Notes: generated by a model not told the origin, from the sequence alone. DNA of 64,000 nt from Rhodococcus sp. IEGM 1379 (GCF_030056815.1 NZ_JASHKR010000024.1:1-64000), one strand, 5' to 3'. Positions 24,719 to 35,107 are shown, numbered from the stretch's first letter. A program made the numbers and translations.

Positions 24719-25540
24719 TCAGGTCCGGATGAAATCGAGAAGGTCTGCGTTGAAAGCCTTTTCGTATTCACCAACCAGTCCATGCGAACCTCCCGGATAA
24801 ACCTTGAGCTTTGCCCCCGGAACCAGTTCCGCAGTACGCAATCCCGCGGCTTCGATGGGGACAATCTGATCGTCGTCACCCACCGCCACAAACGTCGGAA
24901 CATCGATCTTCGCCAAGTCTTCGGTGAAATCCGTCTCCGAAAATTCCTTGACGCAATCGTAAGCAGCTTTGATTCCGACCTGCATGCTCATCAGCCAAAA
25001 GGCATAGCGCGCACCGTCGGAAAGCGTCGAACCCTCTCGATTGCCGCCGTAGAACGGAAGGCTGAGATCGAGGTAGAACTGTGAGCGGTCGGCTTCGATT
25101 CCCGCACGGATGTCGTCGAACGCGCTGCGCGGTGTGCCCTTCGGATTGCTCGCCGTCTGCAGCATCAGAGGCGGCACAGCGCCGACCAGCACCATTTTCG
25201 CGACGCGCGACGTCCCGTGCCGACCGACGTAGCGGGTGATCTCCCCGCCGCCCGTCGAATGCCCGACCAAGATAATCTCGTGTAGGTCGAGGTGTTCAAT
25301 CACGCGGGCAAGGTCATCGGCGTAGGTATCCATCGTGTTGCCGTCCCACGTCTGGGACGACCGACCATGGCCGCGACGATCATGGGCGATTGCGCGAAAT
25401 CCTTTTGACGCAACCATATTCGCCTGCTTATCCCACACATCCGCGGTCAGTGGCCAACCATGACTGAAGACGACCGGTTGACCGGTGCCCCAGTCCTTGT
25501 AGAAGATCTCGGCCTCGTCCGGCATCGACACGAATGGCAT
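24719..25540 (-). CDS. Alpha/beta-hydrolase, non-heme chloroperoxidase/arylesterase type
   Basis: A 273-residue hydrolase of the cofactor-free haloperoxidase group. Features are [39 protein letters not shown], the elbow [17 protein letters not shown], the Asp in VGDDDQIVP and the His in GGSHGL. These enzymes hydrolyse esters and can form peracids. ATG 25540 follows AGAGGAG; the longer frame upstream has no homology. It is divergent from a MalT-type regulator gene, with about 145 bases between them, and may be its target. Confidence 0.88.
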   Translation of the reverse strand: MPFVSMPDEAEIFYKDWGTGQPVVFSHGWPLTADVWDKQANMVASKGFRAIAHDRRGHGRSSQTWDGNTMDTYADDLARVIEHLDLHEIILVGHSTGGGEITRYVGRHGTSRVAKMVLVGAVPPLMLQTASNPKGTPRSAFDDIRAGIEADRSQFYLDLSLPFYGGNREGSTLSDGARYAFWLMSMQVGIKAAYDCVKEFSETDFTEDLAKIDVPTFVAVGDDDQIVPIEAAGLRTAELVPGAKLKVYPGGSHGLVGEYEKAFNADLLDFIRT

Positions 25541-25686
25541 TGCGACTCCTCTTACAAGCGTGGGATTCACCCGCAGGGATACCCGATACCGACGAAGGGA
25601 AACGAGTCGTCCTGCGATCCACTGATTGAACGATGTCTGACTTGGGTAATTCCAGGTGGTCTCACTCCCCAGACGCCAGGAGTCCG

Positions 25687-28317
25687 ATGAACAGCTCGGT
25701 TCGCGTATCGGATGTAACAGCGCCCGAACCGGGCGCGTCTGTGCCCGAACAAGAACGGCAGAGCAGGTTCCGGCCACCGTCAGCGATCGCCAATGTCATC
25801 TCGCGGCCGCGCCTGCATCGGCAACTCTCCGCAACAACCCACACTCGCATGGTCAGCTTGCTGTGCGCGCCGGCCGGCGCAGGCAAGACGCTCCTACTGG
25901 CCGACTGGGCCCGCGAGCAATCCCACACATCCGTTTCCTGGCTGACTCTGGCCGAGCGTGACAACAATGCCCACGTCCTGTGCACCTCACTGAGCGAAGC
26001 CCTGTCCGAACATGTCGAACCCGTCGCCCGTGGCGCGCCACCGCAGTTCTGGTTATCCAGCTTCATGGACGCGATCGAAGCAAGCGGACGCCCGATCACA
26101 TTGATCCTCGACGACGTTCACGCACTGCACGATCCCATCTCGATCACCACACTCGATCACGTTCTCGCTCAAGCACCGCCGAACCTCTCGATTGTTATCG
26201 CAGCCCGGTACGAACCCCCGTTGACGTGGCATCGGCTGACCCTCCACAGCCGACTGGTTCGTTTTGAAGCAAGCGATCTCGCCTTCAACAGCAACGAAAT
26301 CACGACACTATTGGGCGAGTACGCCATCAGCCTGACCGACGACCAACTAGCGATCATCGAATCGTTTACCAAAGGCTGGGGCGCGGTAGTTCGGCTCGCG
26401 GGTGCTTACCTCTGCGGACGAGGCGACACATCCGATGCCGTCGAGGAATTCACACACACACCACGGCCTGTCGCAGACTTCCTCGTCGACGAGGTGTTGG
26501 CCGCACTGCCCCCACATCTCACGACATTCATGCTCCGAACTTCAGTTGTCGACGCATTTTCCATCGACCTGGCCGAAGCCCTCATCGGCGTAGACGCCGG
26601 AACCGAAATCGATGCCCTGATTCAGTTCAATTTACCGCTCACCCGTACTGATTCTCCCGATCACACAACATGGTTCAGTTACCACCCGCTGTTGCGGGAA
26701 CATCTCCGAGCGGAGTTCCGGCGTGTCGATCCAGGGGGACGGCTTCACGTGAACGAGCAAGCGGCAACCTGGCTCGAAACCCATCAGCACGAGGTGGAAG
26801 CCCTGGAACTCGAGATCGGAATCGGCGACACAGCACGAATTCTCGCTTTTCTCGACCATTGCGGACTCGGAATCGTGCTGGACGGATACAGCGGTGATCT
26901 GGTTCGAATTCTGGAGTCGGCGCCCATACCGGTCACCGAATCACCGTGCGCCCGCATGCTTCTTGCAGCGTCTGCACTCCACAGCGGCGATGTAACCACC
27001 GCCAGTACATATCTGAACTTTCTCGGCACCGCATCGCCTCTGCACAATGACATACTATGCCGCGCGCTGACTCTGGAAACTCTTTATGCGACCGCCGGTT
27101 CACGATGCGCCACCACACTCTCCGCCCTAGCACATCGACAACACAGCGCCAATTCTGACATCGAGGCGTATGCGCACCTGCAAGTCGCGACCGGCTACTT
27201 CCTCAATCGCGACTTCGGCAGAGCAGCAATCGAATACACCCAAGCTGCGGCACTGGGAACGCTCCGGGGCCGCAGTCGGTTGGTCTTGAAATCCCTGACG
27301 GGCCTCGGATTTGTCGCAGCCCTGGACGGCAATGTCGAGGCGATGACCGCGCACTCGACGTACGCCCTCGACTATGCGGTGGAGCATCAACTCACCGGTA
27401 CCGCGGAGTACGAACTGTCAACTTCGGTAGCTGCACTGGCGGCATACCTCTGCGACACTACCGATCTCACGCATCGCATCCCGACACTCCAAAACTACCG
27501 TCAGGCAGATATTCTCGGCATCGGCATCCCCGCATTCGGTTGGCATACCGTCATCACCTTCGGACTGCACAGACTTGACACTGCAGATGATCGCCGAGCG
27601 ACAGTTTCGGATACGCGCGACGCATTACTCAGCGCCATTGACTCGCAAACCTTTCCGATCGCAAGTTCGGCACTCCTCCCGGCCGTGGTCAACACCTGCC
27701 TTTCAGTGGGCGAACTGGATTGGGCTAGCCGCTTGATCCACGATGTATCCCGTCAGATCGGCGAGGTACCTGAGGTTCATTTGGCCCGCGCGTCACTTCG
27801 CCTGGCCGGAAGCAGATATGCCGAGGCACAGATCGAACTGGATGCCGCCTCGGAGGAACATCACCGGCCGCTGCTCGGCCACTCCGTCTACGCTTCGGTG
27901 ATGCAATCCTGCATTCACTCAGCGAATCGGCAACCCCGCAAAGCTTTTCACTCACTACACAACGCATTGCGCGTCGCCGAACACGGAAACCTTCTACGTC
28001 CCTTTCTCGACTACGGTCATTCATTGCGGCGAATCCTCGATGATTTCAGTGGTCATTTCGGGGATCAAGAACCGTTTGCCGAACACGTTCGAGCGCGCCT
28101 GCAACCGCAGGAGTTGATCAGGGCTCCCATCCTGACGCCGGGTGAGTACACCGTCCTACGCGAGCTCGCCTCCGGAGATACGACGGAGTCGATTGCCTCA
28201 ACTCTGTTCCTCTCCGTCAACACGATCAAGACGCATCTACGCGGGATCTACCGGAAACTCGACGTCAGCAATCGCCGTGACGCCCTCAAAGCCGCGCGGC
28301 GCGGCGGGCTCATCTGA
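25687..28317 (+). CDS. LuxR family ATP-dependent regulator (MalT-like STAND protein)
   Basis: An 876-residue regulator with an N-terminal NTPase (Walker A APAGAGKT at about 61-68, Walker [10 protein letters not shown]), a long helical repeat region and a C-terminal LuxR helix-turn-helix ([21 protein letters not shown], then [21 protein letters not shown]). MalT-like proteins bind a ligand with ATP, oligomerise and activate transcription. ATG 25687 was chosen because AGGAG precedes it; the ORF can be read from 25633 without a ribosome site. The likely target is the divergent hydrolase gene. Confidence 0.88.
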   Translation: MNSSVRVSDVTAPEPGASVPEQERQSRFRPPSAIANVISRPRLHRQLSATTHTRMVSLLCAPAGAGKTLLLADWAREQSHTSVSWLTLAERDNNAHVLCTSLSEALSEHVEPVARGAPPQFWLSSFMDAIEASGRPITLILDDVHALHDPISITTLDHVLAQAPPNLSIVIAARYEPPLTWHRLTLHSRLVRFEASDLAFNSNEITTLLGEYAISLTDDQLAIIESFTKGWGAVVRLAGAYLCGRGDTSDAVEEFTHTPRPVADFLVDEVLAALPPHLTTFMLRTSVVDAFSIDLAEALIGVDAGTEIDALIQFNLPLTRTDSPDHTTWFSYHPLLREHLRAEFRRVDPGGRLHVNEQAATWLETHQHEVEALELEIGIGDTARILAFLDHCGLGIVLDGYSGDLVRILESAPIPVTESPCARMLLAASALHSGDVTTASTYLNFLGTASPLHNDILCRALTLETLYATAGSRCATTLSALAHRQHSANSDIEAYAHLQVATGYFLNRDFGRAAIEYTQAAALGTLRGRSRLVLKSLTGLGFVAALDGNVEAMTAHSTYALDYAVEHQLTGTAEYELSTSVAALAAYLCDTTDLTHRIPTLQNYRQADILGIGIPAFGWHTVITFGLHRLDTADDRRATVSDTRDALLSAIDSQTFPIASSALLPAVVNTCLSVGELDWASRLIHDVSRQIGEVPEVHLARASLRLAGSRYAEAQIELDAASEEHHRPLLGHSVYASVMQSCIHSANRQPRKAFHSLHNALRVAEHGNLLRPFLDYGHSLRRILDDFSGHFGDQEPFAEHVRARLQPQELIRAPILTPGEYTVLRELASGDTTESIASTLFLSVNTIKTHLRGIYRKLDVSNRRDALKAARRGGLI

Positions 28318-28330
28318 GCCGACGTAGCTG

Positions 28331-29158
28331 ATGCGCATACAGTTACCGCCGCGGATTTACAGCGATACGCGGGACCGCATGAAGGTGTGGGTGACCGTTA
28401 CTCCGAGGCGACGTCTGGCATCTCGAATCTCGTTGGATATCCTCGAAGTCGGGTTGGTCGACAGTGCAATGACTCTCGCGGCGCAAGCCTTCACTTCGCT
28501 ACTACCGGTGATGATTGCGGCAACGACGTTCCAACGATTACAACCGCTCGCAGCGATCGCCCGAGACGATCTGGGCATCGACCTGCCGCCGACCGATTCG
28601 GCGAGCGTCGGCACCACAGCAGCTTTCGGAGTTCTCGGGTTACTGATGTTGCTGGTGAGTTCCACGTCCTACGCCCGAGCGTTGGGACGAATGTACGGAC
28701 GAATCTGGCATGTACCGATTGCCACACTTCGACAGGCCCGGCGCTGGCTGGCAGTGGTACTCGTGATCGCCACATCGGTGGCCGCGTCGGCAGTCTGCCA
28801 CCAGCTGAAAACTATTCCAGCAGTGGGTAGATTACTGGAATTCACGTCCGTCTACTGTGTGTGGGCACTGGCCTGGACTGCGGTGCCCCTGCTCCTGACC
28901 GCCAACCGGATGACTACCCGAATGTGTATCGGCTCCGGGCTTTTGACTGCCACAGGCCTCAGTGCCTTACATGTGGCCAGCACCCTCTTCCTGCCCAGGA
29001 TCACCCACACCTCGCAGGACCAATTCGGCCTTCTCGGTGTGATGTTCACACTCATCAGTTGGCTGTTCATTTTCTCCGGCGTCATCGTGGTGGCGAGCGT
29101 AATCGTGAGTTCTGTCGCCAAAGACGATGGACCGTTGGGAATCTGGTTGCGCGGGTGA
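28331..29158 (+). CDS. YihY/BrkB family membrane protein
   Basis: A 275-residue integral membrane protein with about six hydrophobic helices. The pattern ALTLAAQAFTSLLPV in the first helix, the Tyr-Gly-Arg-Ile-Trp segment in the middle and LLGVMFTLISWLFIFSGVIVV near the end fit the YihY/BrkB family (formerly annotated as ribonuclease BN). The function is unsettled. It starts 13 bases after the regulator stop and probably shares its transcript. Its 3' end overlaps the decayed SulP gene on the other strand. Confidence 0.75.
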   Translation: MRIQLPPRIYSDTRDRMKVWVTVTPRRRLASRISLDILEVGLVDSAMTLAAQAFTSLLPVMIAATTFQRLQPLAAIARDDLGIDLPPTDSASVGTTAAFGVLGLLMLLVSSTSYARALGRMYGRIWHVPIATLRQARRWLAVVLVIATSVAASAVCHQLKTIPAVGRLLEFTSVYCVWALAWTAVPLLLTANRMTTRMCIGSGLLTATGLSALHVASTLFLPRITHTSQDQFGLLGVMFTLISWLFIFSGVIVVASVIVSSVAKDDGPLGIWLRG

Positions 29159-30477
29159 CGGATCTGCCATAGCTTCTGCGATGCTCGGATACACGTCAAC
29201 TTTCACGCCGCCGGCAGCTCCCGCGAGAACATCCCGAAACTGCGCTAACATCTGAGCCCCGCTCACATCGATGAACGGCGGTGTCTCGGCGTCGAGGATG
29301 ATCATCGTCGTACCCAAGTCAATCTGACCCCGAACATGGTCTGCGTTGGCAAAGAACAAGCCCGCTTCCACCCGCACCACGATCACACCGTCGCCAGGTT
29401 TCAACTCGGGATGATTGCTGATATCCACCCAGCGCGTTCCCTCCTTTGCCAGTGCTACCACATGAGGTTTGGACACACGGCGGACAAGCAGCAACATCGA
29501 TACCGCGATCCCGATGATCAACCCGGGCAACGTATCGAAAAGCAGTACGCCGAATATCGCCGCAATGGCGGCGGCAAAATCTGCGCGGGCCGCTAATCCG
29601 TGGATGCTGCCCAATCGTCTCGTCCAGACGCGGTACAGCGCGGCGAGAGAGGAAAAGTCGACAAGCTCGATCACTGCGGCAATCACCACGGCTGAGAGCG
29701 TCGCTTCGGGAAGTTTTTCGAACAACCCGGCGAGAAACAGCAGCGTCACCACGGTCAGTACCGCAACCACCAAGCCGCTGACTTGAGTCTTTGCACCCGC
29801 ACCACCGTTGACAGCTGTCTTGGAGAGGCTTCCGTCGACAACCATGCCCGAGCACAGAGGCCCACCCCCTGATTCGCAACACCCAGCCCCGCCAGCTCCC
29901 GGTTGGCATCCACGATGTATCCGGCTTTGGCTGCGTAAGTCTTTGCTGCACCCAGACCTTCGGCAAAGCCGATGAGCAACACACCGATCGTCGAGGCCGA
30001 ACAAAGCGACGGCAGCGACGCCCATCAGCACAACCAGCAGTGAACCCGGAACGAGAGGTAACCAACGCTTGACCGCCAAAACAGCTGCCAAGCTGAATAA
30101 TCCGACAAAGACGGTGAGTCCATCGACGCTTCCCAGCGCGCGCACCACCGACCAGGCCTCGATGAAGAAGTTCCCTTCCCCCTTCTCCACTCCGAGCATC
30201 TTGGATACCTGTCCGATGATGATGGTCAGGGCCAGGCCGACGATGAAACCTTTGAGCACCGGTTCGGAGATGAACGACGCAATGAACCCAAGCCGTATGA
30301 ATCCGGCGAACAGTCCAACCAGTCCCGTGACTATCGCCAACGCCACGGACAATGAGAGGAACCGTGAATCATCTTCTCCGGCAAGAGGAGCGATCATTGC
30401 AGCGGACAATGCCGCAGTGGCAGACATCGGACCGACGATGAGGTGGCGCGAACTACCCGCCGCGGCATACTGGGCAA
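28967..30477 (-). pseudogene. SulP family anion transporter with STAS domain, multiply damaged
   Basis: The sequence encodes most of a SulP permease (SSRHLIVGPMSATAALSA, GFIASFISEPVLKGFIVGLALTIIIGQ, VNGGAGAKTQVSGL) and a STAS domain (VRVEAGLFFANADHVR, FIDVSGAQML). There are three lesions. The first 70 or so residues are missing and replaced by a GAP-family gene at about 30478. Near 29985-29992 about 30 residues are lost with a frame change (GLDD jumps to IGVLLIGFAEGLGAAKTYA). Near 29853-29856 a TG duplication shifts the frame again before CSGMVVDGSLSKT. The conserved part ends about 29150; the remaining frame runs antisense into the YihY gene. Confidence 0.8.
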
Positions 30478-30479
30478 TT

Positions 30480-30843
30480 GCGGTGCAACGACTGCCACAT
30501 CACCGGGACCGGACGCTGCCGCCATCGCCTGCACTCGCCTACGACTGCGGGTGTACACGAACCAGGCTCCAGCTAGTAGAACCGCGCCGAGCATCAGATG
30601 CAGTATCGGCACCCAGAGCGGTGGATGATTGCGTTGATGGACGTGCAGGGCGGTCAATACTGCGAATGAAACAGACAGCGAAACAATGATTCCGAGAAAC
30701 CACCCGATCAGATACGCAAAGCTGTTGCTCCGAGCGTGATCGGAAAACAGCACAGCAACAACGGCAACAACGGCAACAACAGCCAGTGGGCTCATAATGA
30801 TGCCGAGTGCCAGCGGAATCTGTTGCAATAGAAGCGATCCCAT
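30480..30843 (-). pseudogene. GAP-family membrane protein, truncated by fusion to SulP
   Basis: The first 120 residues match the intact neighbour at 30860-31519: MGSLLLQQIPLALGIIMSPLAVVAVVAVV, FAYLIGWFLGIIVS and a cytosolic linker ending near VAPQLP. The second half, including the conserved INPKNLMM-type segment, is absent, and the frame runs into the SulP remnant. The join lies in about 30475-30485. GAP proteins are LysE-like; one mycobacterial member (Sap) takes part in sulfolipid export. Confidence 0.75.
30755..30781. repeat. Nine-base repeat, three units, encoding Val-Val-Ala
   Basis: GCAACAACG occurs at 30755-30763 and 30764-30772, with a third copy at 30773-30781 ending in A. On the coding strand it gives VVAVVAVVAV in the second half of the first membrane helix of the truncated GAP gene. 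A change in copy number would lengthen the helix by three residues. Confidence 0.8.
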
Positions 30844-30859
30844 ACCTACCTCTTCTCGG

Positions 30860-31519
30860 TCAGAGCCCTCCGATTCCCTTGCCGATCAGCACCACTCCGA
30901 TAACCAGGATCAGCACGCTCATCACCGTCGCATTGTTGCTCTGCAACCAAATTTTCAACTGCGACAATGGAGTACGCAGGCGATCCGCAGCAACCAGATA
31001 GCCGATCACGGGCACACACACCGTCGACGCCGCAATGACGGCAAAGATTACGATGGCAACAACCACCTGACCCGTCGGCAGCGCTGCTGAACCGATCGAA
31101 ATGCCCGCTGCAATACACATCATCAAGTTCTTGGGATTGATCGCAGCCAGAGCAAACCCGAGGCCGAACCCCTTGGCCGCGGTCATATCGTCGGTGGCCT
31201 GCATCCACTTCGGAGTCGCATGTTCACCGCCGCGTCCGCGCCATTGCGTCGCACCAAAAGCCAGAAGAAGCACACCCAAGACAAGTTTGATCCACGAAAC
31301 GACCACCGATGGCTCGTCGTCGGAATTTTGCAATGTCGTGGACAGAAGCACGAATATCACTGTTGCGATGATAATTCCGAGCACCCACCCCAGCGCAAAG
31401 CCAATGCTGCTACTTCCCGCTCGCTTGGACAAGAGCATCAAGATCGCAGCGATGATGGGAATGGGCGAAACGGCAACACCCACGGCAAGTGGCAGCAGAT
31501 CTCCGATGACAGAACCCAT
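30860..31519 (-). CDS. GAP family (LysE-like) membrane protein
   Basis: A 219-residue membrane protein with about six helices. Features are LLPLAVGVAVSPIPIIAAILMLLSKRAG, GFALGWVLGIII, a charged loop with WRGRGGEHATPKWMQATDDM, and FGLGFALAAINPKNLMMCIAAGISI. This is the 'GPI-like/Sap' GAP family of actinobacteria, related to LysE exporters and associated with export or addressing of lipids. It lies 16 bases upstream of the truncated paralogue, so the two were a tandem pair. A third member is at 57779-58456. Confidence 0.82.
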   Translation of the reverse strand: MGSVIGDLLPLAVGVAVSPIPIIAAILMLLSKRAGSSSIGFALGWVLGIIIATVIFVLLSTTLQNSDDEPSVVVSWIKLVLGVLLLAFGATQWRGRGGEHATPKWMQATDDMTAAKGFGLGFALAAINPKNLMMCIAAGISIGSAALPTGQVVVAIVIFAVIAASTVCVPVIGYLVAADRLRTPLSQLKIWLQSNNATVMSVLILVIGVVLIGKGIGGL

Positions 31520-31706
31520 ACCGGCCTCTTCTCTCTCCCGCTAGACGATAGAGATGGGACTCCGATCCGACCTCACACAAAAGGGATGAATGTTCCAAGT
31601 TTTTGAAAAGTGAAGACATTCACCCGAAGTGGATGACGCATTGCTTCTCGGATGGAGCCAAACTGGGTGAAATAGCGTGTACGTCGATGAGGCAGGAGTG
31701 CAAAGA

Positions 31707-31919
31707 ATGAATGCTCCCACTCGCTACCAATTCCTCATCGACGGCGAAGTATCCGACCGAGTGAAAGCCGCCTTCCCCGAGCTGGCCGTGGCACCTACCG
31801 CCGGCGGCTACACCAGCCTGTACGGGCCCGTTGCCGATCACAGTGCCATGCGGAGCATCATGGCCCGACTCGATTCACTCGGACTGACAGTAGCCGAATT
31901 ACGCAGGCTGCCAGACTGA
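31707..31919 (+). CDS. Small conserved-looking actinobacterial protein
   Basis: A 70-residue soluble protein (MNAPTRYQFLIDGEVSDRVK to VAELRRLPD). It has no Cys and no membrane helix, and alternates beta- and helix-forming stretches. ATG 31707 is eight bases from AGGAG; GTG 31677 is the other possible start. I recall similar short proteins in rhodococci and mycobacteria without known function. It stands alone between two minus-strand genes and is followed by a strong terminator. Confidence 0.7.
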   Translation: MNAPTRYQFLIDGEVSDRVKAAFPELAVAPTAGGYTSLYGPVADHSAMRSIMARLDSLGLTVAELRRLPD

Positions 31920-31928
31920 TCGAAATCC

Positions 31929-31972
31929 AAGAGCCTGGCTCCGACCGTCGTAACGGTCGGAGCCAGGCTCTT
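31929..31972. terminator. Long perfect hairpin terminator
   Basis: AAGAGCCTGGCTCCGACCG (31929-31947) pairs perfectly with CGGTCGGAGCCAGGCTCTT (31954-31972) around TCGTAA. It sits 9 bases after the small-protein stop and 27 bases before the end of the convergent DUF7144 gene, so it serves both strands. Confidence 0.9.
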
Positions 31973-31999
31973 GCGCTCAGTGATCTACCGCTCGACGAG

Positions 32000-32410
32000 C
32001 TACGCGGTATCCCACGTTGCAACGGCCCAGATGACCACAATGTCAAGGGCAATCACCAGGATCGACCACATCGGGTAGTACGGCAGCCACAGGAAGTTCG
32101 CGATGATCGAGAGTGATGCAATCACGATCGCCGAAGCGCGAGCCCACACTGCGCCGGTGAAGAGTCCCAGCGCCACCAGAATTCCGATGATGCCCAGGAC
32201 GATATGGATCCAACCCCACGTCGAAATATCGAACTTGTAGGTGTAGTTGATTCCGACGACAAACAGATTATTGTCGGCAACTGCGGCGATGCCCTGTAGC
32301 AAAGCAACAATGCCGGCGGTCAGCAGCAGGATTGCCGCAGCGAACGTCGTACCAACCGCGAAGCCCTGTTTGACAGGGTGCTGCGCGGGTTCTCGCGGTG
32401 GAGCAGTCAT
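32000..32410 (-). CDS. DUF7144-type four-helix membrane protein
   Basis: A 136-residue protein with four predicted helices: AVGTTFAAAILLLTAGIVALLQGIAAVA, WGWIHIVLGIIGILVALGLFTG, ASAIVIASLSIIANFLWLPYYPMW and ILVIALDIVVIWAVATW. The NLFVVGINYTYKFDISTWGWIH loop and the YYPMW motif are typical of a family common in actinobacteria (annotated DUF7144). Its role is unknown. The GAACGCTG start region has an AAGGAACGC ribosome site. It has its own terminator at 31929-31972. Confidence 0.75.
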   Translation of the reverse strand: MTAPPREPAQHPVKQGFAVGTTFAAAILLLTAGIVALLQGIAAVADNNLFVVGINYTYKFDISTWGWIHIVLGIIGILVALGLFTGAVWARASAIVIASLSIIANFLWLPYYPMWSILVIALDIVVIWAVATWDTA

Positions 32411-32599
32411 CAGCGTTCCTTTCGACGAGAATGCACTTCCATCTCAGTCTCGAGTGCTGGTCCGGCACAGGCATCACCCGTCGAGGATGAACTGCGCATG
32501 TCGGCGTGTGCAGGGTTCATCGCGCCCCGATCGGGTATTGCAATCGTGCATCAGATATCTCGAGGAGCACCGGCATTGATGAAACGCCTCACAGCGGAC

Positions 32600-33330
32600 C
32601 AGGCCCCTGGCCCCACTGCCCGATACCGGACACATCTTCGAAGCGTCCTGGCCAGTCCGCACCGGCGACATCCACACCGATCGACGCCTCCGCCTCGACG
32701 TGATTGCCCGTTACTTACAGGATCTGGGATTCGACAACCTCATAGCTTCCGACGCGCTGGACTCACCCGACGTGGGTCGTTCGGCGCACGGTCATCGATG
32801 TAGTCAGGCCGATCAGGTGGCCCCATCAAGTCCACTTACGACGCTGCTATTCCGGGATCTCCAGCAAATGGTGCTCCATGCGAGTGCGTATCGATTCCGA
32901 CGACGGAGGATTGGTGGAGAGCGAAGGCTTCTGGATCAACGTCGACCCGAAAACCGGAATGCCCGCGCGGATAAGCGAACGGTTCACTCGTGACCTCGAC
33001 TCGACTGTCGTGGATCAACACCTGCATTGGCATCGTTGGATCGACCCGGAACCGAGTGCCTCATCGGGAACCGCTTTTCCCTTACGCTCCAGCGATTTTG
33101 ATCCGTTCGACCATGTAAACAATGCGGTCTACTGGCAACCTATCGAGGACGCAATGGGAAAGCCCTACGAGACTCTCCATTTCGATCGATAGTCGAGTAT
33201 TCACAACCCATTACAAGAACTGAGCAGGTAACCGTGCGCGAGCGTACGGACGGCAGTACCCTCGACATCGACGTGGAGGGCGAAACTCGCGCATCTGCGC
33301 GTTGGTTTCCATTAGCTCCGGCCTGTCAGG
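32600..33330 (+). pseudogene. Acyl-ACP thioesterase, frameshifted
   Basis: Three frames together give a hot-dog acyl-ACP thioesterase. DTGHIFEASWPVRTGDIHTD to FDNLIASDALDS reads in frame one up to about 32765. PTWVVRRTVIDVVRPIRWP to FDPFDHVNNAVYWQPIED follows in frame two up to about 33183. IVEYSQPITRTEQVTV to SARWFP follows in frame three. The first break fits loss of two bases (DS-HPTW becomes DSPDV). The catalytic Asp/His/Asn region (DHVNNAVYW) is kept. The start near 32580 is also out of frame. The gene is dead unless these are sequence errors. Confidence 0.75.
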
Positions 33331-33934
33331 GCTGAAGCTTTCCGAACCCTACGACTGCGGAATCCGACGCCCAATCGAGGTCGTGAACCCGCACTTTGCC
33401 GAACTCGTTGCCACCGACAGTAGTTGCTTTGTCACCATCAACGGCTACAACGATATTGGTGTGCTGACCGACCCAGCGCGAACTGTCGTAGATCACGACA
33501 TCACCCACATCGGGGGTGTACCTTCCGTCATTCTCGGCGTAGGCGCCGATGCCTTGGTAATACTCCTGCAGCGTATAGACCCCGGGGATACGCCAACTCC
33601 CGGAATTCGGGTTGGACAGCGGGCGGCCCGCTTCACGCATGATCCAGCTGACAAAGTCGGCGCACCATTCTTCGTCGATACCGTCTGCGTAGTAGGCACC
33701 CGGGCGGTCCTGCTCATGCTCGGTTTCCAGCAGCTGAAGCACCGTCGTTTGATCGGTCGACAGTGCACTGGTATCGATGGCCGGAAAATCGGCGGTATCC
33801 CACGGCAGATAGCGCGACGGTGCGATCCACACTACGACGATCCCTACTGCGACGACGGCGAGCGTCAGTGCAGCTGAAATCCACAACACCACCCTGCTGC
33901 GGGATCGGGCTTGTCGGCTAGGGGGTTCGCTCAC
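33326..33934 (-). CDS. Membrane-anchored CHAP-domain protein
   Basis: A 202-residue protein with a basic N-terminus, one membrane helix (VVLWISAALTLAVVAVGIVVVWIA) and an extracytoplasmic CHAP amidase-like domain. The catalytic Cys is in EEWCADFVSWIMREAG and the His in WVGQHTNIVVAVDG. CHAP enzymes cut peptidoglycan peptide bonds. The GTG at 33934 is preferred since the longer frame has no homology; the ribosome site is weak. It overlaps the end of the thioesterase remnant by a few bases. Confidence 0.82.
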   Translation of the reverse strand: MSEPPSRQARSRSRVVLWISAALTLAVVAVGIVVVWIAPSRYLPWDTADFPAIDTSALSTDQTTVLQLLETEHEQDRPGAYYADGIDEEWCADFVSWIMREAGRPLSNPNSGSWRIPGVYTLQEYYQGIGAYAENDGRYTPDVGDVVIYDSSRWVGQHTNIVVAVDGDKATTVGGNEFGKVRVHDLDWASDSAVVGFGKLQP

Positions 33935-34072
33935 CCCACCGAGTGTGCCAGCTCGGGTGTATTTCAGAAGATCCGCACATCCCGACCCTCCTGCGCCCGG
34001 CAACGACTAGCCCGCACACCCTCCGAATCATGACGCGCCATCACACCGCGCGCCCGAGACTCGAGGCGACTA

Positions 34073-34098
34073 CTACTACACCCAGCTACTACACCCAG
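34073..34098. repeat. 13-base tandem duplication
   Basis: CTACTACACCCAG occurs twice head to tail (34073-34085 and 34086-34098). It spans the point where the 13E12 fragment's frame ends in successive stop codons. It may mark the deletion or slippage that cut the gene. Confidence 0.8.
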
Positions 34099-34510
34099 CC
34101 GCACCTTCGACCAACAACTTCTCGATCAGATCCAACGCACCCTCGGACACATTGGCCAACACCTCCGACAACGCGGTCGCCTGACCGACATCGATTTTCC
34201 CCGACGCGAAAGCCGCAGACACCCGGCGCAACCGCAGCCGAAGATCGCACCCCAACGCGATCATCCGCGTCGCCGCATACTCGGTGACACTCAGAACGAA
34301 CGCGACCTCGATGTTGGCGAACTCACCTTGCACAGCAGCATTGCCGCCGGCCTTCTCGTCCTCATCACATCGCTCGAAATACAGCGTCGTGACGGCATCG
34401 ATCTCGACGAACTGAGCACGCGCAATAGACGCATGCTGTTCCACCAACGCATCCGCCAACTCCCCCGCTGTACCGCTCATCGAATCCGCCATTCGAACGT
34501 ACCGGGCCAT
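34076..34510 (-). pseudogene. Fragment of a 13E12/DUF222 repeat family (HNH endonuclease) gene
   Basis: The roughly 144 residues (ADALVEQHASIARAQFVEID, FANIEVAFVLSVTEYAATRMIALG, LRLRLRRVSAAFASGKIDVGQATALSE) match the N-terminal DUF222 region of 13E12 repeat proteins. The complete proteins have about 400-500 residues and end in an HNH nuclease domain. Here the frame stops at 34076 after SEGALDLIEKLLVEGAAG, within a tandem duplication, and no HNH part follows. This multi-copy family is often found as fragments in rhodococci and mycobacteria. Confidence 0.75.
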
Positions 34511-34646
34511 CCCAGTGTTTCTGTGGACGCGATGTCTCAAAAATGCTCTGGGTTGTGTTGTTGGATACAGAGTTCGGCGTTTCGTCATTTCATCGACGCA
34601 TGTCGGAACCGTGGCCTAGAACATCCCGGCGATAGGAGAACACCAG

Positions 34647-35105
34647 ATGCGTGACGGATTTCGGTTACCTGGGTACGGCGGCGCCGCGATTTTCCTGCGC
34701 AGCCATGCAGTTCCCGCACGGACGTTCGAGACCGAGGCTCCGTGCCTCGTTTTCGACGTCGGACTGCTGAGCCCCGACGCGTACAACCAGTACCTCGGAC
34801 GGCCCGCGGACGACGGATTTGTGGAGCGTCTCGCAGGATTCTTTTTCCACGCCGCAGCCGACTTCCACCCCGAGAACTCGCTGCCCACCTTCACAGACGA
34901 ATCCCTTGGACTTATGATCTCGGCCCGTTCCAGCACCGATCGTCGGGTGGAACTCGAATTCTCGCTCACCGAGGATCCCGCCGCCGAAGACTCGGAACGA
35001 GACGAAATCAACTTTGAGACAAGCAGAGTCGTACTCGCGACCGCCGCACAGACGGTGCCGCGACTCAGTGGCGGCGTAGCCACCCACTTCGACGGGGAGC
35101 TGTAG
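34647..35105 (+). CDS. Protein of unknown function, first of a pair
   Basis: I do not recognise this 152-residue protein. It is acidic, has no membrane helix or signal peptide, and contains two clusters of Phe and Ala (RLAGFFFHAAADFHPENSLP). AGGAG lies seven bases before the ATG, so expression is likely. The second gene begins two bases after its stop, so they form a tight two-gene operon. The size and pairing resemble immunity or antitoxin-type proteins, but no motif proves it. Confidence 0.65.
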   Translation: MRDGFRLPGYGGAAIFLRSHAVPARTFETEAPCLVFDVGLLSPDAYNQYLGRPADDGFVERLAGFFFHAAADFHPENSLPTFTDESLGLMISARSSTDRRVELEFSLTEDPAAEDSERDEINFETSRVVLATAAQTVPRLSGGVATHFDGEL

Positions 35106-35107
35106 AC

